Shown: positions 15,726-24,824 of the stretch, piece by piece
How positions within the stretch are numbered: position 1 is the stretch's first letter
Layout: every line of letters starts with the position of its first letter
Assembly: GCA_031376455.1 (NCBI GenBank)
Contig: JANMDU010000091.1
Coordinates: 1-44,227 of the forward strand
Direction of reading: 5' to 3'
DNA length: 44,227 nt
DNA from: JANMDU01 sp031376455
GTDB lineage: Bacteria > Pseudomonadota > Gammaproteobacteria > Burkholderiales > Burkholderiaceae_C
Notes under the pieces: generated by a model
What the model was told of the DNA's origin: nothing
Seen by the model: the letters and a program-made list of their open reading frames with translations, nothing else
Databases searched by the model: none
Program-made: the position numbers and the translations under genes

Positions 15726-17874
15726 ATGTCAACACCGCGTCCCGCTCTTCGCCAGCTCTTCGTCACCACCGCCCTGCCGTATGCCAACGGCAAATTTCAC
15801 ATCGGCCACATCATGGAATACATCCAAGCTGATATTTGGGTGCGATTTCAGCGGATGCAAGGGCATGCGGTGAACTTCGTAGGTGCTGATGACACGCATG
15901 GTGCGCCGATCATGATTGCGGCAGAGAAGGCCGGCAAAACGCCCGAGCAATTCGTGGCTGATATCGCCGCAGGCCGAAAGCAATACCTCGATGGCTTTCA
16001 CATTAGCTTTGACAACTGGCACAGCACCCATTCACCAGAAAACACCCAGCTAGCACAGCAAATTTACCGCGACCTTCGCGACCGCGCTGATGGCTCGCTG
16101 ATCGAAGTGCGCACGATTGAGCAGTTTTTCGATCCTGAGAAAAACATGTTCCTCCCTGATCGCTACATCAAAGGCGAATGCCCCAAATGCCGCACCAAAG
16201 ACCAGTATGGCGACAACTGCGAAAACTGCGGCGCAGTCTATGCACCCACCGACTTGATCAACCCCTACTCCGCTCTTTCTGGCGCGAAACCCGAGCTGAA
16301 AAATTCTGAGCATTTTTTCTTCAAACTCTCCGACCCTCGCTGCGTGAAATTTTTGGAAGAGTGGACGCAAGATGGCAAGCTGCAGCCTGATGTGGCCAAC
16401 AAAATCAAAGAATGGTTCAGCGTGCGCACCAACGCTGATGGCACCAAGAGCGAAGGCTTGGGCGATTGGGATATTTCCCGCGATGCACCCTACTTCGGCA
16501 TCGAAATCCCTGATGCCGGGCAAGTATTTCTATGTGTGGCTGGATGCGCCTGTGGGCTACCTCGCTTCGCTCAAAAACTGGTTTGATCAATCGTTAAATG
16601 GTGGCGGCCCCAAAGCCAAGCATGGCGATACACGCAGCTTCGATGAATATATCGCCGCGCCCGATACCGAGCAATACCATTTCATCGGCAAAGACATCGT
16701 CACCTTCCACACCCTCTTTTGGCCCGCGATGCTCAAGTTCAGTGGCCGTAAAACGCCGAACAACGTGTTCGTGCATGGCTTCCTCACTGTGAACAACGGC
16801 GAAAAAATGAGCAAAAGCCGTGGCACGGGGCTTGATCCACTCAAATACCTGTCCCTCGGCATGAACCCCGAATGGCTGCGCTATTACCTGGCAGCCAAAT
16901 TGAACGCGAAAAACGAAGATATTGACTTTAATGCTGAAGATTTCATGGCTCGTGTGAACAGTGATTTGGTGGGTAAATACATCAATATCGCGAGTCGTGC
17001 AGCGAAATTTTTGCCCGATGGCGCTTTGACTGCTTACTCGCAAGATTCTTCCATCAACACATCTGCGCTCATTGAGTCTGTGAAGACTTGCTTTGAGGAG
17101 CGGGAGTTCGGCAAAGCGGCGCGTGAAATCATGGCGTTTGCTGATGGCGTGAATTCGCGCTTTGATGCAGCAGCGCCTTGGAAACTTGTGAAAGAAGGCA
17201 AAGCAGATTTAGCTGCTTCAGTTTGCTCAGAAGCCGTGCAACTCTTCCGTGTCATGACCGCTTGCTTGAAACCGATCATGCCAAAAGTCGCGTTCGAAGT
17301 AGAAAAATTCCTGCAATGCGAGCCACTCACCTATGAAAATGCCGCAAAGCCTTTGTCAGTCGGCCACAAAGTCGGCAACTACGAACACCTCATGCAACGC
17401 GTCACCAAAGAGCAACTTGAAGCTCTTTTTGAGCCTCCAGCCGGCTACGAGCCTGCGCAGAGTGCTATTGAAACAGTAGTAGCTAGCCTGCCCGGCGGCG
17501 AAGCAATTGCACCCACGATTACGATCAACGATTTCACCAAAATCGATTTGCGCATCGCAAAAATAGTCAACTGCGAAGCGGTGGAAGGCTCGACCAAGCT
17601 GCTGCGCTTAACACTCGATGTAGGCGAAGGCATCGATCCAAAGGGAAGCCCCATCACACGCAACGTCTTCAGCGGCATCGCCAGCATGTACAAGCCCGAT
17701 CAGCTCGTGGGCAAGCTCACCGTGATGGTGGCCAACCTTGCGCCGCGCAAGATGAAATTCGGCATCAGCGAAGGCATGGTGCTGGCTGCCAGCCACGCTG
17801 ATGAGAAAGCCCAACCCGGCATTCATATCTTGGCGCCTTGGCCGGGCGCCCAGCCCGGCATGCGCGTTAGCTAA
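15726..17874 (+). CDS. metG: Methionyl-tRNA synthetase, split by a one-base frameshift
   Basis: The frame from ATG 15726 carries the HIGH motif (YANGKFHIGH) and the zinc knuckle (CPKCRTKDQYGDNCENCG). It runs out of homology at EIPDAG near 16515 and stops at 16586. The adjacent frame resumes with GKYFYVWLDAPVGY, the KMSKS motif (EKMSKSRGTG), the anticodon-binding domain and a C-terminal EMAPII-like tRNA-binding domain, ending at 17874. Family proteins read DAPGKYFYVWLDAP here, so one base (most simply a C in GCCGGG) is missing. Since the gene is essential and usually single-copy, a sequencing error is likelier than a true pseudogene. An R1 copy encodes the linker before the tRNA-binding domain (PAGYEPAQSAIETVVAS). 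Confidence 0.9.
17439..17484 (-). repeat. R1 repeat copy inside metG
   Basis: The plus strand reads AGCCGGCTACGAGCCTGCG, CAGAGTGCTATTGAA and ACAGTAGTAGCT, the reverse complement of the intergenic R1 layout. In the metG frame it encodes AGYEPAQSAIETVVA, the same frame as in boxA and boxC. Confidence 0.87.
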
Positions 17875-17890
17875 GCCTACTTCAGCGATT

Positions 17891-18427
17891 TTATTTGCTT
17901 CCCGTCATGCCGTTTTTGGGGTCTTCGGAATCCAAGCCGGACTCCGTGCGCAGCACCTTCATATCGCCGCTCATCACAGCGCTGAAAATCATCGATGTAT
18001 TGTTTTGATCTGCCAAATAGCGCCACGTGTAATACGTCTCTTTTTTCAACTCATAAGACACCACTTTGCCCGGCTTGCCCAGCAGCTTGCGCACCTCTTC
18101 CATCATCATGCCCGGCTGGACTTTCGCGAAATTCGCAGGCGTGAGCACTTGACGCAGAGCGCTCATTTTCCCGTCGGTACCAATGGTGATCATGTAATTG
18201 CGGTGACCAGCGGGCTGGCGGTTGTATTCAAAAATGCGCGCGCCGTTTTCACCTTCCCAAATCTTCTCGGGTTCGCCAAATTTAGCGCGCACATCAGCTT
18301 CTGTGGCCACGCCCTCTTCCAACTCAATGATGCGCTGCTGATCGCAACCGACCAGTGCAAGAAAGCTCGCCAAAATACCCATAAAAAGCACCTTTTTGAA
18401 GATGTTTTGAAATGCGAAAAATGTCAT
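17891..18427 (-). CDS. BamE/SmpA-like outer-membrane lipoprotein
   Basis: I choose ATG 18427, preceded by GGGGG about 5 nt upstream; this gives 178 residues. A lipoprotein signal ends in LALVGC, the lipobox, so the mature protein starts at the Cys. The mature part has the duplicated BamE-type pattern: LEEGVATEADVRAKFGEPEKIW, then VQPGMMMEEVRKLLGKPGKV and YYTWRY. The family includes the small lipoprotein of the BAM outer-membrane assembly machine. This protein is longer than E. coli BamE, so a paralogue is possible. It is convergent with metG. Confidence 0.75.
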   Translation of the reverse strand: MTFFAFQNIFKKVLFMGILASFLALVGCDQQRIIELEEGVATEADVRAKFGEPEKIWEGENGARIFEYNRQPAGHRNYMITIGTDGKMSALRQVLTPANFAKVQPGMMMEEVRKLLGKPGKVVSYELKKETYYTWRYLADQNNTSMIFSAVMSGDMKVLRTESGLDSEDPKNGMTGSK

Positions 18428-18474
18428 GTTGACCCCCGGTAAAATGTGAATCCTAGCCAAAACAGTGTAATCCG

Positions 18475-18711
18475 ATGCCTTCTCTCAAATCCCTGCTCGC
18501 CAATTTGTTTCAGAAAAACAGCGACTACCGCTCTGACGCGACAAATTTCATCGCTGATATCAAGCGCGCCCGCCCCGAGCTGGATGCCGAGCAGCGCGCT
18601 GGCCGCGCCCTGCTCTGGGATAAAAACGTGGATCGCAGCCAATTGGCTGACGCGACGGAAGCGAATGTAAAGCGCGGCGCTTATGTGTATGGCACGCAGC
18701 CGACGCAGTAA
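18475..18711 (+). CDS. DUF3460 family small protein
   Basis: The 78-residue soluble protein has no signal or membrane segment (SLLANLFQKNSDYRSDATNF, WDKNVDR). It matches the betaproteobacterial DUF3460 pattern from memory. It directly precedes scpA (12 bp gap), probably in one transcript. Function unknown. Confidence 0.75.
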   Translation: MPSLKSLLANLFQKNSDYRSDATNFIADIKRARPELDAEQRAGRALLWDKNVDRSQLADATEANVKRGAYVYGTQPTQ

Positions 18712-18723
18712 TTTTTCTCTTTC

Positions 18724-19662
18724 GTGAGCGAACCTTTGGACACGATCTTGTCTGCGGCTGCGGCTTCTGTCACACCTGCCAACGCAGCTTTGGCCGAGCA
18801 GCAAGCCATACTCATGGCAGCAGGCCATAGGCCTGAGATCAGCAACCCGACAGGAATCGAGGTGAGCAATGTGATCGATGGCGTCGCGTTGGCCAGGCTT
18901 TATGGCGAGCCGCTTTTCAAGATGCCGCAAGATTTATACATTCCGCCCGATGCGCTGGAAGTATTTCTTGAAGCCTTTGAAGGGCCTCTGGATCTATTGC
19001 TCTACCTCATTCGTAAGCAAAATTTCAATATTCTCGACATCCCGATGGCGGGAATGACCAAGCAATATCTGAGCTATGTCGATGAGATTCGCCACCGCAA
19101 TCTAGAGCTAGCTGCCGAGTATTTGCTGATGGCAGCGATGCTGATCGAAATCAAATCGCGCATGCTGCTGCCATCGAAGAAAACAGTCGATGGCAAAGAG
19201 CCTGAAGACCCGCGCGCCGAGCTGGTACGCCGCTTGCTCGAATATGAACGCATGAAGCTGGCGGCGCACAAGATCAATACGCTGCCCACTTTTGGCCGTG
19301 ACTTTTTGCGCGCTCAAGTCGTCATCGAGCAATCCCTTGTGCCGCGCTTTCCTGATGTGCATGTGATGGATTTGCAAGATGCATGGCGAGATCTATTAAA
19401 GCGTGCCAAGCTGATTCAACATCACATCATCTCCAGAGCCGAGCTTTCCGTGCGCGAGCATATGAGCATGGTGCTCAAGCGTTTGCAAGGCCGAAAATTC
19501 GTTGAGTTTGAAGAGCTGTTTGACCCCAGCCAAGGCACGCAAGTGCTCGTTGTTACCTTCATTGCCATGCTCGAATTAGGCAAAGAAACGCTGATTGAGA
19601 TCACGCAGGCTGAGGCCTATGCACCGATTTATGTGCGGCTTGCTTTCACGCCAGCGAGTTGA
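18724..19662 (+). CDS. scpA: Segregation and condensation protein A
   Basis: This is a 312-residue protein with a GTG start. After a non-conserved N-terminal stretch of about 75 residues, the kleisin core begins at FEGPLDLLLYLIRKQNFNILDIPM. It continues with QYLSYVDEIRHRNLELAAEYLLMAAMLIEIKSRMLLP, the ScpA signature. The C-terminal winged helix binds the SMC head and ends in FIAMLELGKETLIEITQ. ScpA joins SMC and ScpB in the condensin complex for chromosome segregation. scpB is not adjacent. Confidence 0.93.
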   Translation: MSEPLDTILSAAAASVTPANAALAEQQAILMAAGHRPEISNPTGIEVSNVIDGVALARLYGEPLFKMPQDLYIPPDALEVFLEAFEGPLDLLLYLIRKQNFNILDIPMAGMTKQYLSYVDEIRHRNLELAAEYLLMAAMLIEIKSRMLLPSKKTVDGKEPEDPRAELVRRLLEYERMKLAAHKINTLPTFGRDFLRAQVVIEQSLVPRFPDVHVMDLQDAWRDLLKRAKLIQHHIISRAELSVREHMSMVLKRLQGRKFVEFEELFDPSQGTQVLVVTFIAMLELGKETLIEITQAEAYAPIYVRLAFTPAS

Positions 19663-19707
19663 TTTCGGCGCTTTTTTCGGCGTTTGACTTTACTGATCGT
19701 TTTATAA

Positions 19708-19768
19708 GGCATTTAGGCAGTTAGCAGGCGTATTTATTGCGCAGAGTGCTATTGAAATAATAGTAATC
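19708..19768 (-). repeat. R1 repeat copy between scpA and dtd
   Basis: It is reverse-oriented: TTAGCAGGCGTATTTATTGC, GCAGAGTGCTATTGAA, ATAATAGTAATCA. It shares the GGCGTAT variant with the cytochrome copies. It lies 34 bp before R2 copy B. Confidence 0.85.
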
Positions 19769-19801
19769 ATGCTTTTGGTATGCCTAGCGCTCACTGCGCT
19801 G

Positions 19802-19900
19802 ACAGCGCTTGGGATGTTCCCCTGCGCGAATGTCCTCCGGCTGGCGCTGCGCGCGTGCCTCCCCCTTTATTTCGCTGCGGGAAACAACCCAATCACTGCC
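19802..19900. repeat. R2 dispersed element, copy B
   Basis: It shares with copy A (9432-9527), in order: a TTGGG edge, TCCCC, CGCGA, TGTCCTCCG, a GGC/CGC region (7-8 bp longer here), CTCCCCCTTTAT, TCGCTGCGGGA and AACCCAATCAC. Its ends form only an imperfect inverted repeat (GACAGCGCTTGGG / CCCAATCACTGCC). The 264-bp scpA-dtd gap is mostly this plus the R1 copy. Confidence 0.75.
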
Positions 19901-19926
19901 AGCCCAACCGCTTTTACGCGGCTTTC

Positions 19927-20370
19927 TTACGCGCTCATCCTGATGGGAATCGTCACAGGGCCATCGTTGATGAGCGAGACTTTCATGTCTGCGGCAAATT
20001 GGCCAGTTTGCACAATCGGATGCGTAGCGCGCGCTTGGCTCACAAACAGCTCGTACAACCTGCGTCCTTCATCGGGCGGCGCAGCATTCGTAAAACTCGG
20101 CCGGTTGCCACCACTCACATCGGCTGCCAGTGTGAATTGACTCACGATCAGCAGCCCGCCGCCCACATCCTGCACCGAACGATTCATCTTGCCCGCTTCG
20201 TCGCTGAAGATGCGGAGTTTCATGATTTTAGAGAGCATCTTCTCCACCAATGCATCCGTGTCACCGCGCTCGGCGCAGATGAGGATCAGCAGGCCGTGAT
20301 TGATTGCGCCAACGGTTTGGCCTTCAACGGTGACGCTAGCTTGGGAGACGCGCTGGATCAATACAAACAT
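19927..20370 (-). CDS. dtd: D-aminoacyl-tRNA deacylase
   Basis: I start at ATG 20370 (MFVLIQRVSQASVTV), which matches the family N-terminus and gives 147 residues; the frame extends 12 codons upstream. The diagnostic motifs SQFTLAADVSGGNRPSF and NDGPVTIPI (the Gly-Pro pair that excludes L-amino acids) are present. It hydrolyses D-amino acids from mischarged tRNAs. It is downstream of tyrS and the DUF3592 gene on the same strand. Tyrosyl-tRNA synthetase is a classic source of D-Tyr-tRNA, so the grouping makes sense. Confidence 0.93.
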   Translation of the reverse strand: MFVLIQRVSQASVTVEGQTVGAINHGLLILICAERGDTDALVEKMLSKIMKLRIFSDEAGKMNRSVQDVGGGLLIVSQFTLAADVSGGNRPSFTNAAPPDEGRRLYELFVSQARATHPIVQTGQFAADMKVSLINDGPVTIPIRMSA

Positions 20371-20402
20371 GATGTAAGTGCTAGGGAAGATGCCGTCTGC
20401 AT

Positions 20403-20897
20403 TCACTGCATACGGCTTTTCGCGAATGTCAGGCAGCCAACGATTGCCAGTACGAGTCCGGTCAACAGGAAAGATAACTCAATCAGTGGAAACGGTGGAT
20501 CTTTTTTGAAAACTGCGTAGCTTGGATTTTTCGGATCCACCCAGACCGTCATTGATTGACTGGCTAAGAAATTTTGAATCTCCCATTTGCATTCACTGGC
20601 AGTTACGGCACGATACTTGTGCGTCCGAGAATACCGCGCGCCTAGAAACTCGATCCTTTGATATACATACGAGAATTTGACCTGGGGATCAGCTAAATTT
20701 CCAGGTTCTTTGAAGGCGCCGAGCTTTGTAAACGGCCTGCACTCTGCGTGAATTGGACGCGCCGAAACGCCCACGAGGCTCGCATCGTCCCAAAAATTGG
20801 ACGGGCCATCAATACTGTTTCGATAGTCGTACAACGATATTGCAGATGCACCAAAAAACATCAACGCAGAAATCCAAAGCCATTTGTACACTCTCAT
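20403..20897 (-). CDS. DUF3592-like membrane protein
   Basis: The 164-residue protein has a membrane segment near each end (about 5-22 and 140-158) and a soluble loop between. The loop carries KFSYVYQRIEFLGARYS and VWVDPKNPSYAVF, the pattern I associate with DUF3592. Its ATG overlaps the tyrS stop (ATGA at 20894-20897), so it is probably translated by coupling with tyrS. Function unknown. Confidence 0.65.
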   Translation of the reverse strand: MRVYKWLWISALMFFGASAISLYDYRNSIDGPSNFWDDASLVGVSARPIHAECRPFTKLGAFKEPGNLADPQVKFSYVYQRIEFLGARYSRTHKYRAVTASECKWEIQNFLASQSMTVWVDPKNPSYAVFKKDPPFPLIELSFLLTGLVLAIVGCLTFAKSRMQ

Positions 20898-22150
20898 TGC
20901 AGAACGACTCTAGCAAACCTCCTCTTCCCCACCTGCATCACATAAGTCCCCGCGCTGAGCTTCAGGGCTTTATCGCTGATGACTGTGCCGTCAACTCGGA
21001 CTGCGCCGCCATCGATGTGGCGGTTGGCTTCGCCTGTGGATTCAGTGAGGCTAGCGGCTTTGAGGATAGCGCCTATGCCCATATCCGTCGCACCGTTTAG
21101 CGAGACAGTGACTTCTGGGATGTCATCCGGCACGCCGCCTTTGCTGCGGTTGATGAAGTCTTGCTCGGCTGCATCTGCCGCTGCCGCAGAGTGGAAGCGC
21201 GCCGTGATTTCTTTGGCGAGCATGACTTTGGCTTCTTTGGGGTTGCGGCCGGCTTCGGTTTCGCGTTTCAATGTCGCGATGTCTTCCAAAGATTTGAATG
21301 AAAGCAGTTCGTACCAATTCCACATGAGCGTGTCGGAGATCGACAGCACTTTGGCGAACATCGTATTGGCGGGCTCGGTGATACCGATGTAGTTGTTTTT
21401 GCTCTTGCTCATTTTGTCCACACCATCGAGCCCGACGAGCAGGGGCATGGTGAGGATGCATTGCGGCTCTTGGCCGTATTCTTGCTGGAGGTGGCGGCCC
21501 ATGAGGAGGTTGAATTTTTGATCGGTGCCGCCGAGCTCTAAATCGCTTTTGAGCGCAACAGAATCGTAGCCTTGCATGAGCGGGTAGAGGAATTCATGCA
21601 CGCTGATGCTCTGGCCAGTGGTGAAACGCTTATGAAAATCATCACGCTCCATCATGCGGGCTACTGTGTATTTAGCAGATAGCTCAATCATGCCGCGCGC
21701 ACCCAACGGGTCGCTCCATTCGCTGTTGTAGCGGATTTCTGTTTTTGTGGGGTCGAGCACCAGGCTGGCTTGCTTGTAATAGGTTTTCGCGTTTTCCTCA
21801 ATTTGCTCGCGGGTGAGCGGCGGGCGGGTGGAGTTGCGGCCCGATGGGTCGCCGATCATGCTGGTGAAATCACCGATTAAGAAAATGACCGTGTGGCCGA
21901 GGTCTTGGAGTTGGCGCATTTTGTTCAAAACAACGGTGTGGCCAATGTGCAGATCAGGCGCGGTGGGATCTAGGCCGAGCTTGATTCGCAGCGGCACGCC
22001 CGTTTTTTCGCTCTTTTGCAGCTTTTTAAGCCATTCTTCCTGCGGAATGAGCTCTTCTACGCCACGCAGGCTCACAGCCATGGCGTGTTTTACTGCGTCG
22101 GATGCAGGCCTTGTACTGGATGCATGATTAGTTGTAAGTGGTTGATTCAT
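20894..22150 (-). CDS. tyrS: Tyrosyl-tRNA synthetase
   Basis: The 418-residue class I synthetase has a HIGH-like motif in DPTAPDLHIGHTVVL, a KMSKS motif in DKMSKSKNN and a C-terminal S4 RNA-binding domain (GGAVRVDGTVISDKALKLSAG). The LGLDPT and VSVHEFLYPLMQGYDS motifs place it in the TyrZ-like group. It is divergent from the M23 peptidase gene and coupled to the DUF3592 gene and probably dtd. Confidence 0.95.
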   Translation of the reverse strand: MNQPLTTNHASSTRPASDAVKHAMAVSLRGVEELIPQEEWLKKLQKSEKTGVPLRIKLGLDPTAPDLHIGHTVVLNKMRQLQDLGHTVIFLIGDFTSMIGDPSGRNSTRPPLTREQIEENAKTYYKQASLVLDPTKTEIRYNSEWSDPLGARGMIELSAKYTVARMMERDDFHKRFTTGQSISVHEFLYPLMQGYDSVALKSDLELGGTDQKFNLLMGRHLQQEYGQEPQCILTMPLLVGLDGVDKMSKSKNNYIGITEPANTMFAKVLSISDTLMWNWYELLSFKSLEDIATLKRETEAGRNPKEAKVMLAKEITARFHSAAAADAAEQDFINRSKGGVPDDIPEVTVSLNGATDMGIGAILKAASLTESTGEANRHIDGGAVRVDGTVISDKALKLSAGTYVMQVGKRRFARVVLQ

Positions 22151-22312
22151 AAGTACTTTCCCGCTCGGGATGGAATTTGGCTGCGCTATACTTGTCAGCC
22201 TGATTCAATGCGAAATTTTACGTGGCTAAGCGTTTTGAAAACTAAAACCGGCACGCATTTTGCTGTTATTTCTGAAATTTCGGGCATTTAACCCAACCCT
22301 AGGATTGTAGTT

Positions 22313-23704
22313 TTGAGTTTTTCGAGTTTGATTTTTACTTTGAATGATGCGATAGCTGCCTCAATGCAGGCTGCGAAGCGCCATCCACGTCGCTTGCTTG
22401 GCGCTTTAGCAGTCGTATTGCTGGGTACGGGCGCGACAGCATTTGCCGTGGCTACGCTTGTGCCTGACCCGAGCAGCGTGCCGGTGCGTCAAGTCATTGA
22501 AAGCGTTGAGCCACCTGCCCGCCTTGCAGTTCACCCAATGGCTGCGCAAACTCTTGTCACACTGCCTGAGCCGATCCCTGCTTTTGTGCTTTACCGCAGC
22601 GATGCGACGCGCAGCAACGACACAGCTGACAGTTTGCTGCGCCGCTTAGGCGTATTCGATGCAGCGGCTGCGCAATTTATCAAAAGTGATGCGCTGGCTC
22701 GCCAAACGCTGCTGAGTCGCCCGGGGCGAGGTATGTCGGCAGAAGTCGATGCCAACAACGCGCTCATTAAGCTCACCGCACGTTTTACATCAGACGAGAG
22801 CGCGAGCTTCCAGCGACTCGTGATTGAGCGTAACAGCAGCAACGGCGTTCTCGCCAGCCGCATGGAAACTGCTGCCCTTGTAGCAAATACGCGGATTGCT
22901 TCAGGCACGATCAAATCCTCCCTTTTTGCCGCCACAGACGAATCACGCATTCCCGATGCCGTAGCCGTCCAGCTCGCAGAGATTTTCTCGGGCGATATTG
23001 ATTTCATTCGTGCGTTGCGCAAAGGAGATCGGTTTAGCGTGGTCTATGAAAGCTTAGAAGCTGATGGCGAAACTCTTCGCTCTGGCCGCGTGCTATCGGC
23101 AGATTTTGTGAACAACGGCAAGCTGTTTTCAGCGGTATGGTTTCATGAGCCAAACGCTGCAAAAGGACAGTACTACACGCTTGATGGCAGCAGCCTACGC
23201 AAAGCCTTCCTCGCATCGCCACTCGAATTCTCCCGCGTGACCAGTGGCTTTGGCGGCCGTATGCATCCTATTGCCAAGCAATTTCGGATGCATACAGGTG
23301 TCGATTACGCAGCACCCACCGGCACGCCGATCCGCTCCGTGGGCGATGGTGTGGTGGAATTCGCAGGCGTGCAGCGTGGCTACGGCAATGTTGTAGAGAT
23401 TAAACACCGCGACGGTAAGAGCACGCTGTATGCTCATTTGCATTCAATAGCGGTGCGCAAAGGGCAGGCCGTCACCCAAGGCAATAATATTGGCACAGTG
23501 GGCTCGACTGGCTGGAGCACCGGGCCGCATTTGCATTTTGAATTCCGTGTGAATGGCGTGCATCATGACCCGATGACTTTGGCTAAGCAAAGCGACAGCA
23601 TCCCACTGAGTGCAGCTTCTCGCCCAGCGTTTGACCGGATGATGACAAGCGTGCGCCGTGATTTGGCTGCGGCTGCTTCGCTGACACTGGCCAGTGCGCA
23701 ATAA
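22313..23704 (+). CDS. M23 family murein DD-endopeptidase
   Basis: The 463-residue protein starts at a TTG with AGGA 8 nt upstream. One membrane anchor lies at about 29-50, then a periplasmic region, then a LytM/M23 domain from about 310. Zinc ligands are H327 and D331 (HTGVDYAAPTG) and the HLH at 406-408 (GPHLHFEF), with YAHLH at 373-377. Such enzymes cut peptide crosslinks in peptidoglycan. The stop overlaps the start of anmK by 11 nt. The pair links wall cutting with reuse of anhydro-muramic acid, a sensible operon. Confidence 0.9.
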   Translation: MSFSSLIFTLNDAIAASMQAAKRHPRRLLGALAVVLLGTGATAFAVATLVPDPSSVPVRQVIESVEPPARLAVHPMAAQTLVTLPEPIPAFVLYRSDATRSNDTADSLLRRLGVFDAAAAQFIKSDALARQTLLSRPGRGMSAEVDANNALIKLTARFTSDESASFQRLVIERNSSNGVLASRMETAALVANTRIASGTIKSSLFAATDESRIPDAVAVQLAEIFSGDIDFIRALRKGDRFSVVYESLEADGETLRSGRVLSADFVNNGKLFSAVWFHEPNAAKGQYYTLDGSSLRKAFLASPLEFSRVTSGFGGRMHPIAKQFRMHTGVDYAAPTGTPIRSVGDGVVEFAGVQRGYGNVVEIKHRDGKSTLYAHLHSIAVRKGQAVTQGNNIGTVGSTGWSTGPHLHFEFRVNGVHHDPMTLAKQSDSIPLSAASRPAFDRMMTSVRRDLAAAASLTLASAQ

Positions 23705-24824
23705 CACCTCTGCGCTTTATATTGGGTTGATGTCTGGCACGTCCATGGACGGCGTGGATGCGGCTTTGGTGGATTTTTCTCATGAAAAACCGAAGATAGC
23801 CGGCGTAGAATCTGCGCCGCTCGCTATTGATTTGAGAGCAAGCCTGATGGCTTTGAACAGCTCTGGCGATAATGAACTGCACACGGCTGCGTTGGCTGCG
23901 AATGCTCTCATGCGCGTGTATGCGCAGGCCGTGAATGCGCTGCTTGCTCAAGCTGGTCTCAAACCAGAAGACATTCGCGCCATCGGCGCACATGGCCAAA
24001 CCGTGCGCCATCGGCCTCAAATGTTTGATGAGACCGGCTACACGATTCAACTGTGTAACCCTTCTTTACTCGCTGAGCTCACGGGCATTGATGTAGCAGC
24101 AGATTTCCGCAGCCGCGATGTAGCCGCTGGTGGGCAAGGCGCGCCGCTAGCACCGTTTTTTCATCGGGCTTGGTTTGCACGAGAAGCGCAAACTGTTGGC
24201 GTACTTAACGTGGGCGGCATCAGCAATCTCACGATTTTGCAAGGCGAGAATACGCTGGGCTTTGACTGCGGGCCTGGCAATGCATTGATGGATTTTTGGT
24301 GTGAAAAGCACACCGGCCAAGCTTTTGATGCGGGCGGCGCTTGGGGCGCGGGCGGGCAAATCATTCCTGCACTTTTGGAGCACATGCTGGCAGAACCTTA
24401 CTTTGCGTTGCCTTATCCAAAGAGCACTGGGCGAGATTTATTTAACCCGACATGGTTTGCTCAACATTTAGTAGGCTTTACCGATGCCAAACCACAAGAT
24501 GTGCAGAGATCTTTGCTCGAATTGACTGCCAGCTCAATCATGTCCTGCGTGAGCAGCTATCAAAAGCAGAGCAATCAGCTACTTCAAGAGCTCGTCGTTT
24601 GCGGCGGTGGTGCGTTCAATACAGCGCTGATGCAACGCTTGCAAGTATTGCTCCCATCATGCAAAGTGATCAGCAGCGCCGAGCGCGGCCTGCCGCCGCA
24701 AGATGTGGAAGCGACTGCGTTTGCATGGCTGGCTAAGCAATGCGTGGAACGTGTTGCTCTACCGCTATCCAGCGTGACAGGCGCACGCGGCCCGCGTATT
24801 CTTGGTGGCATTTACGTGGCTTGA
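23694..24824 (+). CDS. anmK: Anhydro-N-acetylmuramic acid kinase
   Basis: The 376-residue kinase starts at GTG 23694. Motifs are GLMSGTSMDGVD (N-terminal phosphate loop), GAHGQTVRHRP, DFRSRDVAAGGQGAPL, NVGGISNLT and FDCGPGNALMD. AnmK converts 1,6-anhydroMurNAc to MurNAc-6-phosphate for wall recycling. Residues 35-49 (IAGVESAPLAIDLRA) are encoded by an R1-like stretch. The same region aligns without a gap to my recollection of E. coli AnmK, so the element seems to have replaced native sequence. The 3' end overlaps the convergent ybdK-type gene by 13 nt. Confidence 0.93.
   Translation: MRNNTSALYIGLMSGTSMDGVDAALVDFSHEKPKIAGVESAPLAIDLRASLMALNSSGDNELHTAALAANALMRVYAQAVNALLAQAGLKPEDIRAIGAHGQTVRHRPQMFDETGYTIQLCNPSLLAELTGIDVAADFRSRDVAAGGQGAPLAPFFHRAWFAREAQTVGVLNVGGISNLTILQGENTLGFDCGPGNALMDFWCEKHTGQAFDAGGAWGAGGQIIPALLEHMLAEPYFALPYPKSTGRDLFNPTWFAQHLVGFTDAKPQDVQRSLLELTASSIMSCVSSYQKQSNQLLQELVVCGGGAFNTALMQRLQVLLPSCKVISSAERGLPPQDVEATAFAWLAKQCVERVALPLSSVTGARGPRILGGIYVA
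23796..23840 (-). repeat. R1 repeat copy (diverged) inside anmK
   Basis: ATAGCCGGCGTAGAATCTGC is almost identical to the reverse R1 sequence. A changed pentamer follows, then GCTATTGATTTGAGAGCA. By eye about 36 of 43 positions match the R1 majority sequence, and the frame is as in boxA, boxC and metG. Confidence 0.7.

Noticed and set aside
24530..24590. A second possible R1 fragment in anmK (CCTGCGTGAGCAGCTATC).
   Set aside because: The match is weak and scattered; at most a short lengthening of the loop can be said.
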